A DNA stretch of 64,000 nt, from contig NZ_FNBC01000008.1 in assembly GCF_900102145.1 (NCBI RefSeq), forward strand, positions 1 through 64,000, read 5' to 3'. Source of the DNA: Thermus arciformis. GTDB taxonomy: Bacteria; Deinococcota; Deinococci; Deinococcales; Thermaceae. The notes under the pieces are model-generated. The model did not search any database. It saw only the letters and a program-made list of their open reading frames with translations, and was not told where the DNA came from. Shown here piece after piece: positions 34,775-44,989 of this stretch (positions are counted from its first letter, which is position 1; each line of letters begins with the position of its first letter). Position numbers and translations under genes: made by a program.

Positions 34775-35127
34775 AAGGGGTCCTCCGGTCCTTCGGCTAC
34801 GCCTGGGAGGGCCTGGCCCACGCCTGGCGGGTCCAGCGGAACTTCCGGGTGGAGGTGGCCTTGGGCCTCCTCGCCTTGGGGCTCGGCCTTTGGCTTAGGG
34901 TGGACCTCGTGCCCATCCTCCTCGTGGCTGCCCTGGTCCTCTCCCTGGAGCTCCTGAACACCGCCCTCGAGGCCCTCACCGACCTGGCGAGCCCCGTCTA
35001 CCACCCCCTGGCCAAGCGGGCCAAGGACACCGCCGCGGCGGCGGTCCTGGTGGCGAGCCTCCTCGCCCTCCTCCTGGGCCTTTACCTCTTCCTCCCGCCC
35101 CTTTTCGCCCGGTTTGGACTAAGCTAG
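34771..35127 (+). CDS. dgkA: Diacylglycerol/undecaprenol kinase, DgkA type, with apparent CTG start
   Basis: An integral membrane lipid kinase of about 118 residues with three helices. The catalytic motif ELLNTALEALTDLASPVYHPLAKRAKDTAAAAVL (read in two pieces; family ELxNTAIExxxDxxxxxxHxxxKxAKDxAAAAV) is intact. The conserved N-terminus KGVLRSFGYAWEGLAHAW has no ATG, GTG or TTG in reach: the codon before it is CTG at 34771, overlapping the ybeY stop as CTGA. Other start codons upstream lie deep inside ybeY. I take CTG as the start; a sequence error is the alternative. Confidence 0.82.
   Translation: MKGVLRSFGYAWEGLAHAWRVQRNFRVEVALGLLALGLGLWLRVDLVPILLVAALVLSLELLNTALEALTDLASPVYHPLAKRAKDTAAAAVLVASLLALLLGLYLFLPPLFARFGLS
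35120..35125 (+). promoter_or_regulatory. -10 element of the possible zinc-finger gene (leaderless geometry)
   Basis: TAAGCT overlaps the dgkA stop codon and is followed by 6 nt and the ATG at 35132. Confidence 0.5.
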
Positions 35128-35131
35128 GGGC

Positions 35132-35494
35132 ATGGACTACGAAGAACGGGAGCTGATCCTGGAGCTCTTTCCAGGCACCTCCCCCGACCTCCTCCCCTTA
35201 GGGGAGATCCTCTACTACCGGAATGAGGAAGGCCAGGTGGTGATCGCAGAGAAAGGCCCCCCCGAGCTCCGCCTGGTCCTCGAGGCCCTCCCCGGCCACG
35301 TGGGCGGCCCCCAGGTGTGCGAGGCCTGCCGCCGCCACCTCTCGGGAAGCGCCCTGGGCTTCTTCCGCCACCCAGTGGGGGGCAAGGAAACCCACCTCCG
35401 CTACCTGGTCCTCTGCCAGGACACCGCCTCCTGCGCCAGCCACGCGGAGCCCGAGCGTTTGAGGGAAATCCTCCTTCGGGGTATACTCACTTGA
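35132..35494 (+). CDS. Hypothetical protein with possible treble-clef zinc site
   Basis: A 120-residue protein. The N-terminal half (residues 1-55) is acidic and has no recognisable motif. The C-terminal half has VCEACRRHLSGS and LVLCQDTASCASH, that is CxxC about 30 residues before CxxxxxC-x2-H. This resembles the treble-clef zinc finger of FusB/FBP-type proteins that bind elongation factor G, but similarity is slight. It has its own leaderless-type promoter. The gfh1 promoter lies within its last codons. Confidence 0.65.
   Translation: MDYEERELILELFPGTSPDLLPLGEILYYRNEEGQVVIAEKGPPELRLVLEALPGHVGGPQVCEACRRHLSGSALGFFRHPVGGKETHLRYLVLCQDTASCASHAEPERLREILLRGILT
35459..35487 (+). promoter_or_regulatory. 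Promoter of gfh1-lysS
   Basis: TTGAGG (35459-35464) and TATACT (35482-35487) are separated by exactly 17 bp, the best sigma-A match in the window. Transcription would start near 35494, giving a structured leader of about 63 nt. Confidence 0.75.
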
Positions 35495-35500
35495 GAAAGG

Positions 35501-35538
35501 GGCCCTTGGGCCAAGGAGGTCGGCTTTGGCCGGCCTCC
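35501..35538 (+). promoter_or_regulatory. Structured 5' leader of gfh1
   Basis: Two hairpins lie in the leader: a 5-bp one at 35501-35512 (GGCCC-TT-GGGCC) and a 10-bp one at 35515-35538 (GGAGGTCGGC-TTTG-GCCGGCCTCC) that hides a GGAGG. Directly after the second is an ATG (35539) in another frame. The gfh1 ATG at 35558 uses GAGG six bases upstream, outside the hairpins. Confidence 0.5.
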
Positions 35539-35557
35539 ATGACTTACGAGGTGAGCT

Positions 35558-36028
35558 ATGGCGCGCGAGGTGAAGCTGACCAAGGCCGGCTACGAGCGGC
35601 TCATGCAACAGCTGGAGCTGGAGAGGAAGCGCCTGCAGGAGGCCACCCAGATCCTGCAGGAGCTCATGGAGTCCTCCGACGACTACGACGACTCGGGGCT
35701 GGAGGCGGCCAAGCAGGAGAAGGCTCGCATTGAGGCCCGCATTGACTCCCTGGAGGACGTCCTCTCCCGGGCGGTGATCATTGAGGAGGCGGCCTCCGAG
35801 ACCATCGGCCTAGGCTCGGTGGTGGAGCTGGAAGACCCCGCCACGGGGGAGCGCCTGGAGGTGCAGGTGGTCTCCCCGGCGGAGGCCAGCGTCCTGGAAA
35901 CCCCCATGAAGATCTCCGACGCCTCCCCCATGGGCCGGGCCCTCCTGGGCCACCGGGTGGGGGACGTCCTGACCCTGGAGACGCCCAAGGGCAAGAAGGA
36001 GTTCCGCGTGGTGGCGGTCCACGGCTAA
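35558..36028 (+). CDS. gfh1: Gfh1, Gre-factor homologue that inhibits RNA polymerase
   Basis: A 156-residue GreA-like protein. The N-terminal coiled coil (residues 1-75) enters the RNA polymerase secondary channel; its tip is SSDDYDDSG with four acidic residues (D41, D42, D44, D45), where GreA has GDLRENA. This tip is the hallmark of Thermus Gfh1, which inhibits catalysis and does not stimulate RNA cleavage. The C-terminal domain (ISDASPMGRALLGHRVGDVL) is the usual Gre FKBP-like fold. It is followed 12 bp later by lysS. Confidence 0.95.
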   Translation: MAREVKLTKAGYERLMQQLELERKRLQEATQILQELMESSDDYDDSGLEAAKQEKARIEARIDSLEDVLSRAVIIEEAASETIGLGSVVELEDPATGERLEVQVVSPAEASVLETPMKISDASPMGRALLGHRVGDVLTLETPKGKKEFRVVAVHG

Positions 36029-37527
<1,499 letters not shown>

Positions 37528-37528
<1 letters not shown>

Positions 37529-38394
37529 TGGCCGAGCGCGCCGCCCGCCTAAGCCTCCTCGTGGCCCTTTTGGTCCTGGGCCTGAAGGCCCTGGCCTACG
37601 GGCTCACGGGGTCCGTGGCCCTCCTCTCCGACGCCTTGGAGTCCATCGTCAACGTGGCCGCCGCCCTCCTCGCCCTCTTCGCCATCCGCCTGGCCCAAAA
37701 GCCCCCGGACGCCACCCACCCCTTCGGCCACACCAAGGCGGAGTACTTCTCGGCGGTTTTGGAAGGGGTCCTGGTGGTCCTGGCCGCCCTCCTCATCGCC
37801 AAGGAGGCCCTTCCCCGCCTCTTCCATCCCGTGCCCCTGGAGGGCCTTGGCCCGGGGCTTTTGGTGAGCCTTCTCGCCTCCTCGGCCAACGGCCTGCTGG
37901 CCTACCACCTCATCCGCCAGGGAAGGCTTCACCGCTCCCCGGCCCTGGTGGCCGACGGCTACCACGTCCTCTCCGACGTCCTCACCTCCGGGGGGGTCCT
38001 CCTGGGGGTGGGCCTGGCCTGGCTCACGGGGTTTTGGATCCTGGACCCCCTCCTCGCCCTCCTGGTGGCGGGGAACATCCTCCTCATGGGCTTCCGCCTG
38101 GTGCGGGACTCCGTGGGGGGGCTGATGGACGCCTCCCTTTCCCCCGAGGAGGTGGCCCGCATCCAGGAAGTGATCGCCCGGGAGCTTGGGGGGAAGGCCT
38201 TAGAGGTCCACGACCTCAAGACCCGGAAGGCAGGGCACCGGGCCTTCTTGGAGTTCCACCTGGTGGTGCCGGGGGAAACCCCCGTGGCCGAGGCCCACCG
38301 GCTTTGCGACCGGCTGGAAAAGGCCCTGGAGGAGGAGATTCCGGGGCTTAGCGTCACCATCCACGTGGAGCCGGAAAGCGAGCGGCGGGGCTAA
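37528..38394 (+). CDS. Cation diffusion facilitator (zinc/divalent metal exporter)
   Basis: A 288-residue CDF transporter with six helices and a cytoplasmic C-terminal domain. The transport site is formed by GSVALLSDALES in helix 2 and DGYHVLSDVLTS in helix 5; the Asp/Asp-His/Asp set (HxxxD) is that of Zn2+-type CDFs. HPFGHTKAEYFSAVLEG is the conserved loop after helix 2. The C-terminal domain contains VHDLKTRKAGHRAFLEFHL, with metal-binding His residues. T. thermophilus CzrB is a related protein, but orthology cannot be shown here. GTG overlaps the lysS stop. Confidence 0.88.
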
Positions 38395-38415
38395 AGGGCG
38401 GAGGGCATAACGCTC

Positions 38416-38444
38416 TTTTCCTCGGGCGTAAAAAAGCGTAGACT
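38416..38444 (+). promoter_or_regulatory. Possible promoter of the acyl-CoA mutase operon
   Basis: TAGACT (38439-38444) has only a weak -35 (TTTTCC at 17 bp). A leader of about 14 nt would include AAAGGGGAGG before the ATG at 38466. GCGTA occurs twice around the A run just before the -10. Upstream, a short hairpin followed by TTTTCC may end the lysS-CDF transcript. Confidence 0.4.
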
Positions 38445-38465
38445 GGGGGGCAAAGGGGAGGGTCC

Positions 38466-40121
<1,656 letters not shown>

Positions 40122-40147
40122 GGAGCCCCAAGAGGACATCCACGCCC

Positions 40148-40555
40148 ATGAACCAGGAAGAGCTTTCACGGGTGTTCACGGCGCCTTTTGTGAACCACCT
40201 GGGGATCAGGCTCGTGGAAGCCGGGGAGGGGTGGTGCCTCACGGAAATGCCCGTGGGCCCAGTCCACCTGCAGCAGGACGGCTTCGTCCACGCCGGGGTG
40301 CAGGCCACCTTGGCCGACCACACCGCAGGGGCGGCGGCCACCACCCTGGTGGCCCCGGGGGAAGCCGTCCTCACCGTGGAGTTCAAGCTCAACCTGCTCC
40401 GGCCAGCCCAAGGGGAACGCCTTCGGTGCCGGGCCCAGGTGTTGCGGGGAGGGCGGACCTTGAGCGTGGTGGAGTCCGAGGTGCACACGGACCGCCTGGT
40501 GGCCAAGGCCACGGTGACCCTGGCCATCGTGAGAAGCCTGGGAAGGGAGGGGTAG
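40148..40555 (+). CDS. PaaI-like hotdog thioesterase
   Basis: A 135-residue hotdog-fold protein of the PaaI/YigI group. [27 protein letters not shown] (in two pieces) is the HGG-like motif with Asp on the central helix; [22 protein letters not shown] is the following strand pair. PaaI-type enzymes hydrolyse acyl-CoA esters. It lies between the large and small subunit genes of the mutase, so it may clear stalled CoA esters in that pathway. The ribosome-binding site is weak. Confidence 0.82.
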   Translation: MNQEELSRVFTAPFVNHLGIRLVEAGEGWCLTEMPVGPVHLQQDGFVHAGVQATLADHTAGAAATTLVAPGEAVLTVEFKLNLLRPAQGERLRCRAQVLRGGRTLSVVESEVHTDRLVAKATVTLAIVRSLGREG

Positions 40556-40556
40556 A

Positions 40557-40985
40557 ATGGCAGACGTGGACAGGCGGATACGGGTCCTCATCGCTAAGCC
40601 GGGCCTGGACGGGCACGACCGGGGGGCCAAGGTGGTGGCCCGGGCCCTCAGGGACGCGGGGATGGAGGTCATCTATACGGGGCTAAGGCAGACCCCGGAG
40701 ATGATCGTCTCCGCCGCCATCCAGGAGGACGTGGACGCCATCGGGCTTTCCATCCTCTCCGGGGCCCACATGCACTACTTCCGCGAGGTGAAGCGCCTTC
40801 TGGAGGAGCAGGGGGCCTCGGACATCCTCCTCTTCGGCGGGGGGATCATCCCCGACGAGGACGTGCCCAAGCTGAAGGCGCTGGGCGTGGCCGCCGTCTT
40901 CGGCCCTGGCACCAGCACCCAGGAGATCGTGGACTTCCTGAAAAAGGCGGTGCCGGAGCGCTGGAAGGCCCAGGGGCTCGCATGA
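40557..40985 (+). CDS. icmB: B12-binding small subunit of the acyl-CoA mutase
   Basis: A 142-residue cobalamin-binding domain. [11 protein letters not shown] is the DxHxxG motif with the His that ligates cobalt (about residue 21), followed by [10 protein letters not shown] and [12 protein letters not shown], the SxL and GG loops that hold the nucleotide tail. Stand-alone small subunits of this size are typical of isobutyryl-CoA mutase and archaeal MCM. ATG follows the thioesterase stop by 1 bp; the stop overlaps the next ATG (ATGA). Confidence 0.92.
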   Translation: MADVDRRIRVLIAKPGLDGHDRGAKVVARALRDAGMEVIYTGLRQTPEMIVSAAIQEDVDAIGLSILSGAHMHYFREVKRLLEEQGASDILLFGGGIIPDEDVPKLKALGVAAVFGPGTSTQEIVDFLKKAVPERWKAQGLA

Positions 40986-41467
40986 AGGCCATCCAGCTCT
41001 ACTACCCCCCGGAGTGGGCCCACTGCTACGGGTGCGGCTACCTGAACGCCCACGGGCTCCACATCAAAACCTACTGGGACGCGGAAAGGGGGCTTAGCGA
41101 GACCCGGTTCACCCCCTCGCCCCACCACACCGCCATCCCCGGCTTCGTCTACGGGGGGCTTTTGGCCTCCCTGGTGGACTGCCACTCCACCGCCACCGCC
41201 GCGGCGGCCAAGGCGGAAGCCGAGGGGGTTTCCCTGGAGGCCACCCCTCTTCGCTTCGTCACCGCGAGCCTCAAGGTGGACTTCCTCAAGCCCACCCCCT
41301 TGGGCCCAGAACTCCTCCTCCTGGGCAGGCCCAGGGAGGTGAAGGGGAAGAAGGTGGTGGTGGACACCGAGCTCTACGCCGAGGGGGTCCTCACGGTGCG
41401 GGGGGAGGCGGTTTTGGTGCAGATCACCGAGGGTTTTGGGAAAGAAGGCGCTCCACCGCCTGGATGA
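40982..41467 (+). CDS. Hotdog-fold thioesterase with N-terminal CxxC
   Basis: A 161-residue protein of the 4HBT/PaaI-like hotdog group. [15 protein letters not shown] near the N-terminus is a CxxC-containing motif common in a subgroup of these thioesterases, and [23 protein letters not shown] is the G-G-x-D/E active-site helix. [16 protein letters not shown] and [14 protein letters not shown] complete the fold. It is coupled to icmB by ATGA and overlaps the convergent coiled-coil gene by 44 bp. Confidence 0.82.
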   Translation: MKAIQLYYPPEWAHCYGCGYLNAHGLHIKTYWDAERGLSETRFTPSPHHTAIPGFVYGGLLASLVDCHSTATAAAAKAEAEGVSLEATPLRFVTASLKVDFLKPTPLGPELLLLGRPREVKGKKVVVDTELYAEGVLTVRGEAVLVQITEGFGKEGAPPPG

Positions 41468-41771
41468 GGGCCTCGAGGCGGGAGGCCTGGGGCGAGGCGT
41501 GGAGGACGAGCTCCAACCAGGCCGCTTCCAAAATCTCCCTCACTTGGGCAAGCTCCCCGCCCAAGGCCCGGCCCAGGAGGGCGGCCTTCACCTCCTCCCG
41601 CAAGCGGCGGTTTTCCTCCTCCGCCTGCCGCAGGTAGCCGCGGAAGAGGAGGAGCTCAAAGGAGACCCGGGCCAGCTTCTCTTCCAGCTCGGCGATCTTG
41701 CGGTTTTCCTCCTCCCGCTTGGCCCTTAAGGGGGCCATGCGGCGCTCCAGCTCGTCGTCCCAGTGGAGCAT
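41424..41771 (-). CDS. Small coiled-coil hypothetical protein
   Basis: A 115-residue, mostly helical and highly charged protein. Residues about 8-70 form a likely coiled coil (PLRAKREEENRKIAELEEKL then RQAEEENRRLREEV). No family is recognised. TAGCCT lies 6 nt before the ATG, the leaderless geometry, so it is probably expressed. Its 3' end is antisense to the thioesterase. Confidence 0.7.
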   Translation of the reverse strand: MLHWDDELERRMAPLRAKREEENRKIAELEEKLARVSFELLLFRGYLRQAEEENRRLREEVKAALLGRALGGELAQVREILEAAWLELVLHASPQASRLEALIQAVERLLSQNPR

Positions 41772-41777
41772 GGCCTT

Positions 41778-41783
41778 AGGCTA
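41778..41783 (-). promoter_or_regulatory. -10 element of the coiled-coil gene (leaderless geometry)
   Basis: TAGCCT on the minus strand, then AAGGCC and the ATG at 41771. Confidence 0.5.
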
Positions 41784-41828
41784 GGACCCCTTCCCCACCT
41801 TCTGGGCCAAAAAAGAACATGAGAAACC

Positions 41829-42743
41829 TTAGAACTCAAAGAAGGCGGGGACGAACTCGTACCCCTCCCCCGCCCGGCGGATGTACCCCAGGGCCGGCCA
41901 GGGAAAGTGGTAGGCGGTCACCAGGCTTCGCTCCTCCGAGACCTTCTGGAAGAGGCGGGCCCGGGTGCGGACCACCTCCGCCTTGTCCATGTCAAAGCCC
42001 AGGTAGGCCTGAGGAAAGCGCAGGGAGAGGAGGTGGTGGCCCGCGGCGTCCCCGAAGACGAAGAGCCTTTTACCCTGGGAAAGGACCTCGAGGCTCATGT
42101 GCCCCGGGGTGTGGCCGAAGGAGGCCACCGCCCGCACCCCCGGGAGGATCTCCTCCCCGTCCCTCACGGGGCGGATGCGGTCCTTTAGGGGCACGAGGGC
42201 CCGGGAGACCGCCTGGTTGGGGTTTTTGAGCCAGTAGTCCAGGTCCACCTCGCCCATGAGGTGGACCGCCTTTCCAAAAACCGGCCTCCCCCCCTCGTCC
42301 ACCAAGCCCCCGATGTGGTCGGGGTGGCCGTGGGTGAGGAAGACGTGGGTGATGTCCTCGGGGGCGTAGCCGGCAAGCTCCAGGTGGGCAAGAAGCCTTC
42401 CCCCCGAGGCCCCTCCCCTCCCCGTGTCCACCAGAAGCCGCGCCTCCCCCAGGTCCAGGAGCACCGGGTTGAAGTTGTTGCGGGTGGCCTGGGGGTCCAG
42501 GAAGTTTTCCGCCAGGACCCTGCGGAAGTCCTCCTGGAGCTCGGGGTTCGCCCCCCAGTTGGGGAGGAGGGGCCCCGGGGCCGACTGGCCGTCGGAAAGG
42601 ACCACCGCCCCTACCTCCCCCACCCGAAAGCGGTAGAACCCGCCCCCGTTCACCCCCTTGGGCGCGCGCCCCTGGGCCAGGCTGGAGACCTTGGCCCAGG
42701 CCAAAAGAAGACCCGCTCCCTGGACGAACCGCCTCCGGTCCAT
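41829..42743 (-). CDS. Metallo-beta-lactamase-fold hydrolase with Tat signal
   Basis: A 304-residue MBL-fold protein. MDRRRFVQGAGLLLAWAKVS is a twin-arginine signal, so it is exported folded. Metal ligands are in FLTHGHPDHIGGLV (HxHxDH, about residue 125), FGHTPGHMSLEV and VFGDAAGHHLL, with a late His in TAYHFPWPALGYI. It resembles the lactonase/PqsE-like group. ATG at 42743 is set by AGGGAGG; upstream in-frame starts lie inside the VWA gene. It is the second gene after the VWA membrane protein. Confidence 0.85.
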   Translation of the reverse strand: MDRRRFVQGAGLLLAWAKVSSLAQGRAPKGVNGGGFYRFRVGEVGAVVLSDGQSAPGPLLPNWGANPELQEDFRRVLAENFLDPQATRNNFNPVLLDLGEARLLVDTGRGGASGGRLLAHLELAGYAPEDITHVFLTHGHPDHIGGLVDEGGRPVFGKAVHLMGEVDLDYWLKNPNQAVSRALVPLKDRIRPVRDGEEILPGVRAVASFGHTPGHMSLEVLSQGKRLFVFGDAAGHHLLSLRFPQAYLGFDMDKAEVVRTRARLFQKVSEERSLVTAYHFPWPALGYIRRAGEGYEFVPAFFEF

Positions 42744-42766
42744 GTTGACCTCCCTAGGGGCCCAGG

Positions 42767-44896
42767 CTAGCCCAAAGGCCTCTCCCCGATTGTGCCCTGG
42801 CTCCGCCGGGCCTCGAGAAGCCGCTCCCCGAGGAAAAGGAGGAGGGCAAGCCCCAGGAGGTAGGGCCTCAGGGGAAGGGGGGCCTCGGCCCCTATGGGCA
42901 GCGCCTCCGGGGAAAGGAGCCTCCCCCCGCTTCCCTCGGCCAAGGCCTGGAGGAGGGCCTGGCCGTCCCGGGGCGTCCACTCCCCGGGAAGGGGAAGGGG
43001 GAGGGGCAGGCGGCGCTTCCCGTCCAGGAGAACCCCTTCCTCCTTCAGGCGAGCCTCGTGCCGCAAAGGCCCCACGGGAACCGGGGCCACCTCCTTCCCC
43101 CCGGCGAGGATTAGGGGGCGCTCCAGCCGCCCCAGGAGGACGAGGCGCACCCCTTCCCCCTCGGGGTAGGCGTAGAGGGCGAGGGCCCGCCTCGCCCCCG
43201 CGAGCCAGCGGGCAAGCCCCCCGAGGAAGGCGGAGGCCCCTTCCCAGCCCCGCCAGGAGCGGGAGAGGTCCGTGGCGAGGGCCGCAACCCTCCCCTCCCC
43301 CCGCTCCCCCACGGCGAGGACGGCCCGCCCGCCGCTCGTGAGGAGGACCTCGGCCCAGGGCTCGGCCCTCGCGGGGAGGAGGACGGAAAGGGGGGGAAAG
43401 CGGAAGCCCTCGGTGAGGGGGTGGGGCCTGGCCTCCACGGGGAACCTTCCCTCCAGGGCCTCTCCCCGGAAGACCTCCTGCCCCTCCCGCAGGAAGAGGC
43501 GGGGAAGCTCCTTGGGGGAGGCCGCCCGGTAGAACCGCCCCCCGCCCCTCCGGGCCAGCTCCTCCAGGAAGGGCGCATCCGCGTCCGGCCCCAGCGCCAG
43601 GGCGCTCACCTCCACCCCCGAGGCTGCCGCCAGGGAGAGAATGGGCTCCTTGGGGTCGGAGAGGAGGCCGTCCGTGAGGACCAGGACCGCCTTCCGCTCC
43701 ACGGGGACCCCCTTGAGGAGGCGCAGGGCCTCCCGGAAGGCCCCCCCGAGGACCGTCCCGCCCCCCGCCTCCAGGGAGAGGAGGAGGCTTCTCGCCTCCT
43801 TCTTGGCCTGCTCCGTCATGGGCCTCGGGGGGAAGAGGACCCGGTGGCCCGAGGAGAAGACCACCACCCCCAGGCGGTCCTCGGGGGTGGCGGTTTCCAC
43901 CAGGGCCAAGGCCCCGGCCACCGCCATGGCAAGCTTCTCCCCCTCCATGCTTCCCGAAACGTCCAGGACAAGGACCAAGGCCGCCCCCTCCCGCCCCAAG
44001 GGCTTTAAGGGGAGCTCCTCAGGCAAAGCCCGGTCCCAGCCCCCGAAGAAGAGGCCCTTGGGGGTGGCGGTGAAGAGGAGGCCGCCCCCCTGGCGGAGGA
44101 AGGCCCTAAGGGCCTCGGGCGCCCCCTCGGGGAGGTCCAAAACCCCCGCGCCCACGGCCACCAGGTCCGCCTCCAGAGGAAGCGTAAAGCCCTCCTCCAC
44201 CTGGAAGCCCTGGGCCTCGAGGTAGCGGGCGAGGGCCGCATCCCCGAGGACCAAGGCCTTGGCCCGGTCCGCGGGGGCCACCTCCACCGCCGCCTCGCTC
44301 CGCCCCCAGGGGCCCTCGGCCACCGCCTGCACCCTGGCCTTCTCCGTGAGGGGAAAGGGGTAGACGAGGGCCCTCCTCCCCTCCACCCTCAAGGCCCTCT
44401 CCAAAACCCCCCCAGGCCCCTCCACCCTAAGCCTCGCCTCCGCGGGCGCGGGGGCCTCCAGCACCACCCCCACCCCCACGGTCTCCCCGTAGAGGGGGTA
44501 GGCCGGGGGGACGAGCCGCACCGCCACGTAAGGCCTTGGAGGGACGTAAAGGGCGTCCAGGGGAAAGGGCGGAGGGATGGGCTCCAAAAGCCCGTCGGAG
44601 ACCAGGACCGCCCGGCTTGGCCGGTGGCGGAGGGCCTCCTTGTAGGCCTCCCGGAGGTCCGTCCCCTCCCCGAGGTCCAGCCTTCTCGCCGTGGGCGAGG
44701 GCAGGGTGGCGGCCCGCTCGGCGAAGGCCACGTAGACCCCGTCTTTGGGAAGCCTCGCGGCCAGGGCGAAGACGCCCTCCCGGGCCGAGGGGGAGAAGTC
44801 CAGGAGGTAGACCACCCGGCCCGGCAAGGACCCCTTGGGATCCAAAAAGGCCAGAACCAAGAGGAGGAGCACCGCTCCCCGCAGGAGGCGGAGCAT
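42767..44896 (-). CDS. Membrane protein with VWA domain and amidotransferase-like fold
   Basis: A 709-residue protein. An N-terminal helix (RGAVLLLLVLAFLDP) is followed by a first, degenerate VWA-like region (VVYLLDFSPSA and AVLVSDGLLEP), then a GATase-like segment (KALVLGDAALARYLEAQGF to FLRQGGGLLFTA), a true VWA domain with the MIDAS motif VLDVSGSMEGEKLAMA (about residue 315) and VLVLTDGLL, and a C-terminal helix (RPYLLGLALLLFLGERLLEA). Such proteins resemble BatA/BatB-linked or aerotolerance-type VWA proteins. It is co-transcribed with the exported MBL protein. Function is unknown. Confidence 0.8.
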   Translation of the reverse strand: MLRLLRGAVLLLLVLAFLDPKGSLPGRVVYLLDFSPSAREGVFALAARLPKDGVYVAFAERAATLPSPTARRLDLGEGTDLREAYKEALRHRPSRAVLVSDGLLEPIPPPFPLDALYVPPRPYVAVRLVPPAYPLYGETVGVGVVLEAPAPAEARLRVEGPGGVLERALRVEGRRALVYPFPLTEKARVQAVAEGPWGRSEAAVEVAPADRAKALVLGDAALARYLEAQGFQVEEGFTLPLEADLVAVGAGVLDLPEGAPEALRAFLRQGGGLLFTATPKGLFFGGWDRALPEELPLKPLGREGAALVLVLDVSGSMEGEKLAMAVAGALALVETATPEDRLGVVVFSSGHRVLFPPRPMTEQAKKEARSLLLSLEAGGGTVLGGAFREALRLLKGVPVERKAVLVLTDGLLSDPKEPILSLAAASGVEVSALALGPDADAPFLEELARRGGGRFYRAASPKELPRLFLREGQEVFRGEALEGRFPVEARPHPLTEGFRFPPLSVLLPARAEPWAEVLLTSGGRAVLAVGERGEGRVAALATDLSRSWRGWEGASAFLGGLARWLAGARRALALYAYPEGEGVRLVLLGRLERPLILAGGKEVAPVPVGPLRHEARLKEEGVLLDGKRRLPLPLPLPGEWTPRDGQALLQALAEGSGGRLLSPEALPIGAEAPLPLRPYLLGLALLLFLGERLLEARRSQGTIGERPLG

Positions 44897-44910
44897 GGCC
44901 CCATGCTACC
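44890..44910 (-). promoter_or_regulatory. -10/start-codon palindrome of the VWA gene
   Basis: On the minus strand TAGCAT (44908-44903) is followed by 6 nt and ATG. The 21 bp from 44910 to 44890 are identical to 3966-3986 in front of the thioredoxin-like gene, and contain the inverted repeat AGCATGG-GG-CCATGCT across the -10 and the start codon. Confidence 0.6.
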
Positions 44911-44945
44911 CGGGTCTCGGGCCCCGGCGGGGGCGCTCATGCCCT

Positions 44946-44986
44946 TTTGCCGGGGCCCCCAGGCCGGCTTGTGCCGGCCTGGGGTA
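44946..44986. terminator. Long hairpin after ribBA (palindromic element)
   Basis: A perfect 12-bp stem (44957-44968 with 44973-44984, TTGT loop) follows the ribBA stop on the minus strand by about 5 bp. TTTGCCGGGGCCCCC at 44946-44960 adjoins it, as in the element near 29812-29911. There is no T run on the minus strand after the stem, so it may block RNA decay rather than terminate. Confidence 0.6.
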
Positions 44987-44989
44987 GGA

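Noticed and set aside
41829-42980. Longer MBL protein starting at 42980
   Set aside because: The extension lies inside the VWA gene and lacks a pattern, whereas ATG 42743 has AGGGAGG and begins a Tat signal.
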